NCBI GenBank assembly: GCA_964557295.1
Contig: CAZKZP010000013.1
Span: forward strand, 1 to 64,000
Source: JBFMHP01 sp964557295
Lineage (GTDB): Bacteria > Pseudomonadota > Gammaproteobacteria > RBG-16-57-12
Direction: 5' to 3'
DNA: 64,000 nucleotides
The notes below the pieces were generated by a model. It saw only the letters and a program-made list of their open reading frames with translations, ran no database searches and was not told where the DNA came from. A program made the translations under genes and the position numbers. The stretch's first letter is position 1. Each line of letters starts with the position of its first letter. Of the stretch, positions 32,946 through 40,964 are shown one piece after another.

Positions 32946-33241
32946 CCATGGCGGATTTCATTACGGGTCTAACCCGTGGCGGGACAGCATGGACCCCGGC
33001 ATTCATTACCGATCTCAATCAGTCGACCTGCATCGGCTGCGGACGTTGCTTCAAGGTCTGTCCGCGCGAGGTCTTCGATCTGGTCGAACGCGAGGCGGAT
33101 GACGAACATGATGACGACGGATTTTCCGATGACACCTCGATGGTCATGGCGATCAAGGATGCCATGGATTGTATCGGGTGCCGGTCCTGTTCCAAGGTTT
33201 GTCCGAAGAATTGCCATAGCCACGCGCCGCATGCGGTGTGA
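32942..33241 (+). CDS. fdxB: Nif-specific ferredoxin III (FdxB)
   Basis: 99-residue 2x[4Fe-4S] ferredoxin with the family N-terminus FITGLTRGGTAWTPAFI, first motif CIGCGRCFKVCP, an acidic insert EADDEHDDDGFSDD, and second motif CIGCRSCSKVCPKNC. This ferredoxin type is restricted to nif regions and probably serves cofactor synthesis. The start at 32942 overlaps the DUF683 stop; ATG 32948 is an alternative. Confidence 0.94.
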   Translation: MTMADFITGLTRGGTAWTPAFITDLNQSTCIGCGRCFKVCPREVFDLVEREADDEHDDDGFSDDTSMVMAIKDAMDCIGCRSCSKVCPKNCHSHAPHAV

Positions 33242-33274
33242 TGGCCATTCACCCGGTACCGAACGGTTCGAATT

Positions 33275-33367
33275 GTAGGAGCGAGCCTGCTCGCGAACAA
33301 ACCATCGTTCCCCGTAGGAGCAAGCCCTGCTCGCGAACAAGCCATCGCCTGCAAGGCAGGCTCCTAC
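33275..33367. repeat. REP cluster (three elements) after fdxB
   Basis: Two forward elements, one shortened (GAGCGAGCCTGCTCGCG), and one inverted CTGCAAGGCAGGCTCCTAC element. Confidence 0.88.
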
Positions 33368-33436
33368 AGGGTAACGTGAGACATCTCACCCATCTCATGG
33401 CGCCTTTGCGTCGGGATTTTCTTCTGGAGATCAACT

Positions 33437-33763
33437 ATGCCCAAACCAAACAAACACGTATTCGTCTGCACCCAAGGCCGCCCGCAGGGCCACCCGAGGG
33501 GCTCTTGCATGGAGAAGGGGTGCGCCGGTGTCATGGAGGCTTTTATCAATGAAATCCAGACGCGCCAATTGTTCGACAAGATCGCCGTGACCAATACCGG
33601 CTGTCTCGGCCCCTGCATGTTCGGGGCGAGCGTGCTGGTCTATCCGGAAGGGGTGATGTACGGCCAGGTCGGTGCTGGCGATGTGAAGGAGATCATCGAT
33701 CAGCACCTGCTGGGTGATACGCCGGTGGAGCGCCTTAAGGTGCCTGCCGAGGTGTGGGGTTAA
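33437..33763 (+). CDS. Thioredoxin-like 2Fe-2S ferredoxin
   Basis: 108-residue Shethna/TRX-fold 2Fe-2S protein (KHVFVCTQGRP...GSCMEKGC...TGCLGPCMFGASVLVYPEGVMYG). The ligands are expected to be Cys11, Cys24 and the two Cys of CLGPC. Homologues occur in nif regions of Azotobacter (FeSI/2FeFd type), where one of them protects nitrogenase from oxygen. Whether this one does so is not shown. CTGGAGATC precedes the start. Confidence 0.88.
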   Translation: MPKPNKHVFVCTQGRPQGHPRGSCMEKGCAGVMEAFINEIQTRQLFDKIAVTNTGCLGPCMFGASVLVYPEGVMYGQVGAGDVKEIIDQHLLGDTPVERLKVPAEVWG

Positions 33764-33804
33764 AGCGACGCCGCTCGTTGATCTGTTCGCTGAGGGGTCC
33801 GCAC

Positions 33805-34185
33805 ATGTCGCCTGAGCTGCAATCGCGCATCGAAGCCTTTCGCATGATCGGCGATCCGCTCTGTCAATCGCTGTGCGATTGTCTGCGGAATATGGGCATG
33901 GAACGCCGGTGGCTGCCCCGGATCGCGCTTGATGAACTCAGTTATTCTGCGCAACACGATCCCTACAGCGGGGAAACCACGTTGCATGGCGAATGGCGCG
34001 ATGTCGGCGGCCCGTTGCGCGGCAGTCTCGACTATCGCGCCGATGGCACCTTGTATCTGGAATACGATGTATTGCAACCGCACCCCACTGACAAGCGCTG
34101 GATCATCGAGGCGATCACCGCTTGGGGGTCGGTCGATAACCTGAAAGTGGAGCCGCGTTTGATGGCAGCCGTAGAAGAGGAGTGA
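33805..34185 (+). CDS. Hypothetical nif-island protein
   Basis: 126 residues from ATG 33805 (GAGGGG 8 bases upstream). I do not recognise a family. The product is soluble, with two Cys in SLCDCLRNMG and a beta-rich middle (GEWRDVGGPLRGSLDYRADGTLYLEYDVLQPHP). It overlaps the DUF364 gene by 4 bases and has neighbour-like codon use, so it is likely real and translated with the nif genes. Confidence 0.65.
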   Translation: MSPELQSRIEAFRMIGDPLCQSLCDCLRNMGMERRWLPRIALDELSYSAQHDPYSGETTLHGEWRDVGGPLRGSLDYRADGTLYLEYDVLQPHPTDKRWIIEAITAWGSVDNLKVEPRLMAAVEEE

Positions 34186-34954
34186 TGAGCCAGCCCTGGG
34201 AAATTTACGACCTGCTGATCGATTGCGTCGATAAGCAACAGACCATTGAAGAGCTGGTGATCGGACTGACGTGGACCCTCTGTCGCGCCGATGGCATCGG
34301 CTTGGCGATGAGCCCGGTGTCAGCACCCGTACCCTGCCATGGTCGGGCAAAATCCGCGGCATGAGACTGCATCAGGCCGGTGAGTGGCTCAAGTGTTGGG
34401 ATCCTTACCAGGCAACGGTGGGCATGGCGGCACTCAATGCCAGCATCAACTTTGACAATAATCTGTTGCAACATGCGCCGCGCCTGGGGAGCGGCAATCT
34501 GGCGGTGTTTGAACATTTCATGCCTATGTTCAAGGGACAACAGGTGGTTGTGGTCGGACGTTATCCTGGTCTGGAACAGCTTGATCTGGCGTGTGAACTC
34601 ACCGTGCTAGAACTCAATCCGGGACCCAACGATCTCCCCGCACAGGCATGTGAGTACATCATTCCGCAGGCGCAATGGGTTTTTCTTAGTGCCACATCCC
34701 TGGTGAACAAGAGTTTCCCGCGCCTGGCGGAGCTGAGCAGGAACGCCAACGTGGTGTTGATGGGACCCACCGTACCGTGGCTGGCGGAGCTGACCGATTT
34801 CGGCATCGATTACATCGCCGGCGTCACGATCGAGGATCAAGCCAGTCTACAGACGGTGGTAAAAGAGGGCGGCGGTGTGCGGATCTTCGATGAGTCAGTC
34901 AAGTACGCGGTGCTGAACATTGCTGAATATGAAAAAGTTGGGTGGAATCAGTGA
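34182..34954 (+). pseudogene. DUF4213/DUF364 Rossmann-like protein, frameshifted
   Basis: A DUF4213 N-terminal part (MSQPWEIYDLLIDCVDKQQT...GLAMSP) runs in one frame from 34182, and the DUF364 domain (GVSTRTLPWSGKIRGMRL...EYEKVGWNQ) continues in another from about 34316 to 34954. The two join smoothly if one C or G is missing in the CCCGG at 34313-34317. DUF364 proteins are putative metal-chelate or heme-like binders, and some lie in nif clusters. The break could be a true mutation or an assembly error: codon use and protein sequence are intact on both sides, which favours error or a very recent change. Confidence 0.8.
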
Positions 34955-35007
34955 TCGATGATCTGATGAATGCTGATACGCCAGCAAAGCTCGGTTCGAA
35001 CGCACTT

Positions 35008-35061
35008 GTAGGAGCGAGCCCTGCCCGCGAATGCAGGTTTCTCACCTGCAGGACAGGCTGC
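35008..35061. repeat. Degenerate REP pair
   Basis: GTAGGAGCGAGCCCTGCCCG followed by a decayed inverted partner (CACCTGCAGGACAGGCTGC). Confidence 0.75.
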
Positions 35062-35154
35062 GGCAAGCGCTACCGGATGTCGTTACCGCCAATGACTTCT
35101 AGATATGCCGCTGGTCGAGACTGAGGAAGCGGCGGTTTTGTACGGGACGGTCGG

Positions 35155-35349
35155 TCATGTTTCGCACTCCAGTTCCAGGTGTTGGAGGGTCCTCTTCAGC
35201 TCCTGTGTCACATTCAGCTCGGTTAAGCGTTCGCTCTGGTCGCCTGCCTCCTGTGCGATCAACCGCGGATATTCCGGATCAAGGCCATAGCGTCCGGGCA
35301 ACTGGGCATAATAATAGAGATAGACCGAAACCTCGGGGCAATCAATCAC
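35155..35349 (-). CDS. Hypothetical small protein
   Basis: 64 residues if started at GTG 35349 (VIDCPEVSVYLYYYAQLPGR...). No family recognised and no clear ribosome site. Just upstream the frame continues through RITP and into REP sequence, so the 5' end may have been cut by a REP insertion. It lies on the same strand as the next two small genes. Weakly supported. Confidence 0.35.
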   Translation of the reverse strand: MIDCPEVSVYLYYYAQLPGRYGLDPEYPRLIAQEAGDQSERLTELNVTQELKRTLQHLELECET

Positions 35350-35374
35350 AGGGGTGATGCGTACCGCCTTCCGA

Positions 35375-35440
35375 TTCGCGTGCAGGGCACGCTCCTACAG
35401 GAGCAAAGATTCCAGGTAGGAGCCGGCCCTGCTGGCGAAG
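35375..35440. repeat. Inverted REP pair
   Basis: An inverted element ending CTCCTAC at 35398 and a forward GTAGGAGCCGGCCCTGCTGG element from 35416, just downstream of the PCP-reductase-like gene. Confidence 0.85.
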
Positions 35441-35445
35441 AGGGT

Positions 35446-35619
35446 CTATCCCATCAATCTTGCTTTGTTGGCCTCCATGAACTGGGCGGTGACGCGGTTT
35501 TCGCCGGCGTCTTTGGCGGCCTTTTCGATCTTGGCTTTGGCCATGTTGCGAACGAACGACGGGATCTTCTCCAGGCGCGCGAGGGCGTCCTCGTCCCAGG
35601 GGAATGATTCATTGGTCAT
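35446..35619 (-). CDS. PCP-reductase-like domain protein
   Basis: 57-residue protein (WDEDALARLEKIPSFVRNMAKAKIEKAAKDAG) matching the small domain found at the C-terminus of the light-independent protochlorophyllide reductase B subunit. Stand-alone copies occur in nif clusters; the role is unknown. The start at 35619 is preceded by AGGAGCACACC, the same leader as the neighbouring NifZ-like gene, which suggests a paired or copied translation signal. Confidence 0.8.
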   Translation of the reverse strand: MTNESFPWDEDALARLEKIPSFVRNMAKAKIEKAAKDAGENRVTAQFMEANKARLMG

Positions 35620-35705
35620 GGTGTGCTCCTTGGTTTGTGTTGATGAAAGATTGGATGCCGCCGGGTGTTCAGAATCGGTATGGGAATTCGTGTCGCAATA
35701 GCAAT

Positions 35706-35993
35706 TCATTGGGCTGTGATGCGCGCCTCCCACTGTGCCGGCGAGAAGATCTCCTCCGGCCAGCAGCCGACCGGGGGTCCCAGCACCAGGTCTTCGCCCT
35801 CGAAACGCACCAGCAACAGCTCGCGTGACTCTTGCGTTTCTTCAATGAAGATCTCGCCGATGTTGATCAAGACGCCGCGGGTGCCGGCCTTGGCAAGCAG
35901 GGCGGATTTTGGCAGTTGCGGGTGTGTGCCATCGTTGTAGATGTCGTCACTGGCATAGATGATATCGCCGGAAGTTAACGTGTTACTGGGCAT
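35706..35993 (-). CDS. NifZ-family small protein
   Basis: 95 residues. SGDIIYASDDIYNDGTHPQL...GTRGVLINIGEIFIEETQE parallels the NifZ pattern NDGTFPG...RRGSSGFVRNIGTFLQ seen in the true nifZ at 41950. It is therefore a divergent second NifZ-like protein. NifZ helps P-cluster maturation on NifDK. AGGAGCACACC lies before ATG 35993. No sigma54 site was found on this strand. Confidence 0.7.
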   Translation of the reverse strand: MPSNTLTSGDIIYASDDIYNDGTHPQLPKSALLAKAGTRGVLINIGEIFIEETQESRELLLVRFEGEDLVLGPPVGCWPEEIFSPAQWEARITAQ

Positions 35994-36017
35994 GGTGTGC
36001 TCCTTTGGATTTTCCTC

Positions 36018-36033
36018 TGTCACAAACCCTACA
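36018..36033 (+). promoter_or_regulatory. Distal NifA site of the iscA-nifUS operon
   Basis: TGTCACAAACCCTACA, exact TGT-N10-ACA, 124 bp upstream of the -24 element. It lies only 25 bp upstream of the divergent NifZ-like gene. Confidence 0.82.
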
Positions 36034-36059
36034 CTCCGCCTGTTTTGGTGTTCATCGTT

Positions 36060-36075
36060 TGTAGGGTTCGTCACA
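36060..36075 (+). promoter_or_regulatory. Proximal NifA site of the iscA-nifUS operon
   Basis: TGTAGGGTTCGTCACA, exact TGT-N10-ACA, 82 bp upstream of the -24 element. It is close to the reverse complement of the distal site. Confidence 0.82.
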
Positions 36076-36141
36076 ACCGTGGATAAGCCTGTAATTTGAA
36101 AACTCATTCAACAACAGAGTGTTGTGTCTTGGTTGCGTCTC

Positions 36142-36157
36142 TGGCATAGCGTTTGCG
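36142..36157 (+). promoter_or_regulatory. Sigma54 promoter of iscA-nifU-nifS
   Basis: TGGCATAGCGTTTGCG has GG-N10-GC spacing and lies 60 bp before the iscA start. Confidence 0.88.
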
Positions 36158-36216
36158 TTAGCCCTGGTAACTCAACGCATCAACAATCTGCAATTGGTTT
36201 GCCAAGGAGATAAAAG

Positions 36217-36540
36217 ATGATTCATTTGACTGAAAGCGCTGTCGCGGCCGTAAGCCGCTTCATCTCAAATTCCGACAAGTCGATCGGCGGACTGCGGGTG
36301 TCGGTCACCGGCGGTGGCTGCTCTGGGTTTCAATATGCGTTGGCCCTCGAAGCGGCTCCGAGCGCAGTCGATGTTGTGGCCGAGTTCGGGGCTGTGAAGG
36401 TGTTTGTCGATCCGGGCAGCGCGCCGATGCTCTCCGGGGTGACCATGGATTTCGTCGATGGACTGGAAGGTGCTGGTTTCAAGTTCATCAATCCTAACGC
36501 CAAAGCCAGTTGTGGTTGCGGTAATTCATTTTCATGCTAA
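36217..36540 (+). CDS. nif-type IscA Fe-S assembly protein
   Basis: 107-residue A-type carrier with the three conserved cysteines (GGGCSGFQYALAL and SCGCGNSFSC). It transfers Fe-S clusters or iron to nitrogenase precursors with NifU and NifS; in A. vinelandii the equivalent is iscA-nif, also directly before nifU. AAGGAGA lies before the start. Confidence 0.94.
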   Translation: MIHLTESAVAAVSRFISNSDKSIGGLRVSVTGGGCSGFQYALALEAAPSAVDVVAEFGAVKVFVDPGSAPMLSGVTMDFVDGLEGAGFKFINPNAKASCGCGNSFSC

Positions 36541-36555
36541 ATCGAGGCGCTGACT

Positions 36556-37419
36556 ATGTGGGATTATTCAGAAACGGTAAAAGAGCATTTCTACAATCCA
36601 CGCAATGCCGGTGAACTGAAGAGTGCCAACGGTGTCGGTGACATCGGTTCGATCTCCTGCGGCGATGCCTTGCGTTTGATGTTGAGAGTGGATCCAGAGA
36701 GCGAGGTGATCCTGGAAGCCTCATTTCAGACCTTCGGTTGTGGCTCGGCCATCGCCTCATCGTCGGCATTGACCGAGATCATCAAGGGCATGACGCTGGA
36801 TGAGGCCTTGCAGGTGAGCAATCAGGATATCGCCGACTATTTGGATGGGCTGCCGCCGGAGAAGATGCACTGTTCGGTCATGGGCCGCGAGGCATTGCAA
36901 GCGGCAGTGGCCAATTACCGCGGTGAAGAGTGGCGAGATGATCATGAGGAAGGCGCGCTGATCTGCAAGTGCTTCGCCATCGATGCGGTGATGATCGAGG
37001 AAACTATCCGTGCCAACAGTCTCTCCACCGTGGAAGAGGTGACCAACTACACGAAAGCGGGGGGCGGCTGCTCCTCCTGTCACGAAGGCATCGAAGAAGT
37101 GTTGGCCCGTGTACTGGCCGAACAAGGCAAGACCTTCGATCCCACCGCCAAGCCCCCGGTTAAAAAGGGACCCCCCGTGTCAGGGATGACTCCTTTTCAG
37201 CGCATGAAGCGCATCGAGACCATCATCGAGTCGATACGTCCACAATTGCAGGCGGATCGCGGAGATGTGGAGTTGATCGATGTCAACGGCAATACCGTCA
37301 GCGTGAAGATGGTTGGCGCGTGTTCCGGCTGTCAAATGGCGGGGATGACGCTGGGAGGCATCCAGCAACGCTTGATGGAAGAGCTTGGCGAGTTCATCAA
37401 GGTCGTACCGGCGCAATAA
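36556..37419 (+). CDS. nifU: Fe-S scaffold protein NifU
   Basis: 287-residue three-domain scaffold. The N-terminal IscU-like domain has Cys in ISCGDALRL, FGCGSAIASSSALTE and KMHCSVMGREAL. The central permanent 2Fe-2S domain has CKCF...GGGCSSCHEG, and the C-terminal Nfu domain has GACSGCQMAGMTL. It assembles 4Fe-4S clusters with sulfur from NifS for NifH and for NifB-co synthesis. Confidence 0.97.
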   Translation: MWDYSETVKEHFYNPRNAGELKSANGVGDIGSISCGDALRLMLRVDPESEVILEASFQTFGCGSAIASSSALTEIIKGMTLDEALQVSNQDIADYLDGLPPEKMHCSVMGREALQAAVANYRGEEWRDDHEEGALICKCFAIDAVMIEETIRANSLSTVEEVTNYTKAGGGCSSCHEGIEEVLARVLAEQGKTFDPTAKPPVKKGPPVSGMTPFQRMKRIETIIESIRPQLQADRGDVELIDVNGNTVSVKMVGACSGCQMAGMTLGGIQQRLMEELGEFIKVVPAQ

Positions 37420-37432
37420 CGGGAGTCGCATC

Positions 37433-38655
37433 ATGTCTGATATCTATCTCGATAACAATGCCACGACCATGGTCGATCCGGAGGTCGTCTCGTGCATGCT
37501 GCCTTATTTCACCGAGCAGTATGGCAATCCCTCATCGATCCATCGTTTCGGCAATCAAGTGGGCCGCGCCTTGAAGGAGGCGCGCCAGAAAATCCAAACC
37601 CTGCTGGGTGCCGAGCACGACTCGGAAATTGTGTTCACCTCCTGCGGGACCGAATCCGATAGCACGGCGATTCTCTCTGCGCTGAAGGCGCAGCCCGACC
37701 GCAAGGAGATCATCACCACGGTCGTGGAGCATCCGGCGATACTCAACCTCTGCCAAGCCCTGGAGAAAGACGGCTATAAGGTCCATTACCTGATGGTGGA
37801 CAACAAAGGTCGTCTGGATCTGGAAAAATACGCCGCGCTGCTCAGTGACAAGATCGCGGTGGTCTCGGTCATGTGGGCGAACAATGAAACCGGCACGCTG
37901 TTTCCGGTGGAACGGATGGCCGAGATGGCGCATGCAAAGGGAATCATGTTTCATACCGATGCGGTGCAAGCGGTAGGCAAGATCCCCATGGATTTGAAAA
38001 GCACCAAGATCGACATGTTGTCGGTTTCCGGCCATAAGCTCCATGCGCCGAAAGGGATCGGGGTGCTGTACCTGCGCCGCGGCACGCGCTTTCGTCCACT
38101 GCTGCGGGGTGGCCACCAGGAGCGCGGGCGTCGCGCCGGCACCGAGCCCGCCGCTTCCATCGTGGCCTTGGGCACGGCGGCCGAATTGGCCATGCAACAC
38201 ATGGAGTTTAAAAACACCGCCGTGAAGACGATGCGCGACCGGCTGGAGCGTGGCATTCTTTCCAAGGTGACCCACTGTTTCGTCAACGGCGATCCTGACA
38301 ATCGCCTGCCCAATACCAGCAACATCGCCTTTGAGTTTGTGGAAGGCGAAGCGATTCTGATGTTGTTGAATAAGGAGGGTATCGCGGCCTCAAGTGGTTC
38401 GGCCTGCACCTCCGGTTCACTGGAACCCTCGCATGTCATGCGCGCCATGGGCATCCCCTATACCGCCGCACATGGTTCTATCCGCTTTTCATTTTCGCGT
38501 TACAACACCCTGGAAGAGGTGGAGCGGGTGATCGCTGCAATGCCGCCTNNNNNNNNNNGCCTGTCATCGAAAAGTTGCGCAAGCTTTCGCCCTATTGGGG
38601 GGACGGCGCGCCGAAGGAAGAACCAGAAAAGGCCTTCGCTCCAACCTATGCCTGA
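37433..38655 (+). CDS. nifS: Cysteine desulfurase NifS (spans an N gap)
   Basis: PLP enzyme that removes sulfur from cysteine for Fe-S clusters. PLP Lys202 lies in SVSGHKLHAPKG and the persulfide Cys325 in SGSACTSGSL. Ten Ns (38549-38558) follow ATGCCGCCT. After them, GCCTGTCATCGAAAAG continues in a different numerical frame, but with the expected NifS C-terminus VIEKLRKLSPYWGDG...APTYA and stop TGA at 38653-38655. If the shared GCCT on both sides is merged, the reading frame is intact, at about 402 residues. Confidence 0.93.
38549..38558. other. Assembly gap of ten Ns inside nifS
   Basis: The base word GCCT occurs immediately before and immediately after the gap. The two contig ends therefore overlap, and the gap is an arbitrary placeholder. 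Confidence 0.85.
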
Positions 38656-38688
38656 GAGCGGCCGCGTTACTGTGAGGCAACAACTTTG

Positions 38689-38714
38689 CGCACCCTTCCG
38701 GGTGCGTTTTTTTT
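38689..38714 (+). terminator. Rho-independent terminator after nifS
   Basis: CGCACCC-TTCC-GGGTGCG stem-loop followed by eight T, 34 bp after the nifS stop. It separates iscA-nifUS from nifV, which has its own promoter. Confidence 0.93.
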
Positions 38715-38727
38715 GTAATCTCCCCCC

Positions 38728-38837
38728 GTAGGAGCCAGCCCTGCTGGCGAACAACCATGCATGGCACACACCTGTCGCCAGCAGGGCTGGCTCCTACGGG
38801 GAAAAAGCGCTGTTTGCCCAGCAGGGCTGGCTCCTAC
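38728..38837. repeat. REP cluster (three elements) after nifS
   Basis: One forward GTAGGAGCCAGCCCTGCTGG and two inverted GCCAGCAGGGCTGGCTCCTAC-type copies, lying between the nifS terminator and the nifV control region. Confidence 0.92.
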
Positions 38838-38851
38838 GGGAGGGAACAGTA

Positions 38852-38867
38852 TGTCGGCTTTGCTACA
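38852..38867 (+). promoter_or_regulatory. NifA upstream activator site of nifV
   Basis: TGTCGGCTTTGCTACA, exact TGT-N10-ACA, 89 bp upstream of the -24 element. It shares the half TTTGCTACA with the modA and nifE sites. Confidence 0.85.
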
Positions 38868-38940
38868 ACGAATCGCGATTGTCGTGTCAGCGGCGTGCTA
38901 TGTGTGCGTTAACTTGCTGTAAAAAAATAAAAATATTTTG

Positions 38941-38956
38941 TGGCACGGGCTTTGCT
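38941..38956 (+). promoter_or_regulatory. Sigma54 promoter of the nifV operon
   Basis: TGGCACGGGCTTTGCT, a near-perfect -24/-12 site, 39 bp before the nifV ATG. Confidence 0.94.
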
Positions 38957-38994
38957 CTGATGCTCATGAATAGATTGGTTGCTGGAGCTGTGCG

Positions 38995-40143
38995 ATGAAC
39001 GAATCACGCGCCATTATCATCGATGACACGACGCTGCGTGACGGTGAACAGACCGCGGGCGTTGCCTTTACGCTAGAAGAAAAGGTCGTCATCGCCCGCC
39101 ACCTGGATGCCATTGGTGTGCCGGAGTTGGAGATCGGCATCCCCGCCATGGGGGCGCAGGAGTGCGAGGAGATCCGCGCCATCGCCACCCTTGGTTTGAA
39201 TGCGCGTACGCTGGCCTGGTGTCGGATGCGGGCGGATGATCTCGCGCGGTGCCGGAACCTGGGGGTGGATATGGTCGATCTTTCGATCCCGGTTTCCGAC
39301 CAGCAAATCCGTCACAAGATCAATCGCGACCGCGGCTATGTAGTGCGCGCGATCGCATTTCACGTGGCCGAGGCGCAGTCCTTGGGGCTTGAGGTGTGCG
39401 TGGGGTGCGAAGATGCCTCGCGCGCCGACCATGACTTTCTGTTGCAGGTGGCAACTGCGGCGCAGCACGCCGGCGCGAGACGCATCCGCTTCGCCGATAC
39501 GCTAGGCGTGATGGAGCCCTTTGGCGTGGCCAAGATCATCAGCGCGCTGCGTGCCGCGGTGGATATCGAGATCGAGATGCACGCCCACGATGATCTGGGA
39601 TTGGCCACCGCCAACAGCCTGGCGGCGGCCGTCTCCGGGGCCACGCACATCAACACCACCGTCAATGGGCTGGGTGAACGGGCCGGCAACGCCCCCCTGG
39701 AAGAGGTAGTGATGGGTTTGCATCAGCTCTACGGCAGGCCGACGGGGATCGATCTTTCGCAATTCCCGGCCATCTCGCAGTACGTGGCCGCGGCATCCGG
39801 CCGGCCTATCGCTTGGCAAAAGAGTCTGGTGGGCGAGGGCGTGTTCACCCATGAATCGGGTATTCACGTGGACGGTATTCTCAAGGATCCGCTCAATTAC
39901 CAGGGCGTGGATCCAATCAGCCTCGGCCGCACGCATCAGATCATTCTCGGCAAGCACTCCGGGACCAAGACGGTGTGCAAGGTCTATCGGGATCTCGGGA
40001 TCGAGTTATCGCTTGCAGAGGCCAGGGAGATCCTGCAAGCCGTGCGGCAGTTTGTCTCCAAGGTCAAACGCACACCGCTTGCCAGCGAGCTGGCGCACTT
40101 CTATCACGCCCTCTCGGGAAATGCATTGGAGGTGAAGGCATGA
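38995..40143 (+). CDS. nifV: Homocitrate synthase NifV
   Basis: 382-residue enzyme condensing acetyl-CoA with 2-oxoglutarate to homocitrate, the organic ligand of FeMo-co. DmpG/HMGL-type TIM barrel: DDTTLRDGEQTAGVAF near the start, metal-binding HAHDDLGLATANSLAA, and NTTVNGLGERAGNAPLEEV. ESGIHVDGILK is typical of NifV and LeuA. It overlaps cysE as ATGA. Confidence 0.96.
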   Translation: MNESRAIIIDDTTLRDGEQTAGVAFTLEEKVVIARHLDAIGVPELEIGIPAMGAQECEEIRAIATLGLNARTLAWCRMRADDLARCRNLGVDMVDLSIPVSDQQIRHKINRDRGYVVRAIAFHVAEAQSLGLEVCVGCEDASRADHDFLLQVATAAQHAGARRIRFADTLGVMEPFGVAKIISALRAAVDIEIEMHAHDDLGLATANSLAAAVSGATHINTTVNGLGERAGNAPLEEVVMGLHQLYGRPTGIDLSQFPAISQYVAAASGRPIAWQKSLVGEGVFTHESGIHVDGILKDPLNYQGVDPISLGRTHQIILGKHSGTKTVCKVYRDLGIELSLAEAREILQAVRQFVSKVKRTPLASELAHFYHALSGNALEVKA

Positions 40144-40964
40144 CTACCCACATCGCGCACCGCAAGGTGAGTTCGGAAATGGCAGGACAAAAAGCGCGCA
40201 GACCAAAACGACTCGGAATATTCCGCCAATGGCGCGAAGACATCCAATGCGTCTTCACCCGCGATCCGGCCGCGCGCAGCACCTTCGAGGTGATCACCAC
40301 CTATCCGGGAGTGCACGCGGTCATGCTTCATCGTGTGGCGCATCGGCTGTGGCGCGGCAACTGGTGTTATGCCGCGCGGCTTCTTGCCTATGTGAGCCGC
40401 GCCATCAGCAATATCGATATCCATCCCGGCGCCACGATCGGCCGACGTTTCTTCATCGATCACGGTGCGGGCGTGGTGATCGGCGAGACCGCCGTCGTGG
40501 GCGATGATGTCACGCTCTATCACGGGGTGACGCTGGGCGGAACCAGTTGGAACAAAGGCCGTCGCCATCCCACCTTGGGTAATGGTGTCATGGTCGGGGC
40601 CGGGGCGAAGATCCTTGGCGCGATCACCGTGGGCGACGGGGTGCGCGTGGGCGCGAATTCCGTGGTGCACCGCGATGTGGCGCCGGGCAAGACCGTCGTC
40701 GGCATTCCCGGCAAGGCGGTGAACACCGAAGCGGTCGTCGGCGAACATCCCTATGGCATCGATTTGGATCATCATTTGATTCCCGATCCGGTCGGCAAAG
40801 CCATCAGCTGTCTGGTGGAGCGCATTCGCATCCTGGAGGGTCAACTGCAGCGATTGGACCACGGTGAGCATCGCCACGAAGAAGCCTGCCCGGTATGCCA
40901 GGGTCGCGAGCTCTGCACCAGTGACATCATCGCAAACAACAAAAGTAACGGGAGGGCGGGCTGA
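40140..40964 (+). CDS. cysE: nif-linked serine O-acetyltransferase CysE
   Basis: 274-residue left-handed beta-helix acetyltransferase that makes O-acetylserine for cysteine, the sulfur source used by NifS. Hexapeptide repeats are visible (DIHPGATIGRRFFIDHGAGVVIGETAVVG...GVTLGGTSWNKGRRHPTLGNGVMVGAGAKILG), with catalytic His in IDHGAG and HGVTLGG. A Cys-rich tail (CPVCQGRELC) is unusual for CysE and might bind a metal. The position matches cysE1-nif of A. vinelandii. Confidence 0.93.
   Translation: MTTHIAHRKVSSEMAGQKARRPKRLGIFRQWREDIQCVFTRDPAARSTFEVITTYPGVHAVMLHRVAHRLWRGNWCYAARLLAYVSRAISNIDIHPGATIGRRFFIDHGAGVVIGETAVVGDDVTLYHGVTLGGTSWNKGRRHPTLGNGVMVGAGAKILGAITVGDGVRVGANSVVHRDVAPGKTVVGIPGKAVNTEAVVGEHPYGIDLDHHLIPDPVGKAISCLVERIRILEGQLQRLDHGEHRHEEACPVCQGRELCTSDIIANNKSNGRAG

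Noticed and set aside
34942..35124. 60-codon plus-strand frame after the DUF364 gene
   Set aside because: Most of it is REP sequence and it overlaps the end of the preceding gene.
35994..36060. NifA sites at 36018 and 36060 as activators of the minus-strand NifZ-like gene
   Set aside because: No GG-N10-GC site was found on the minus strand at a workable distance, while both sites are well placed for iscA-nifUS.
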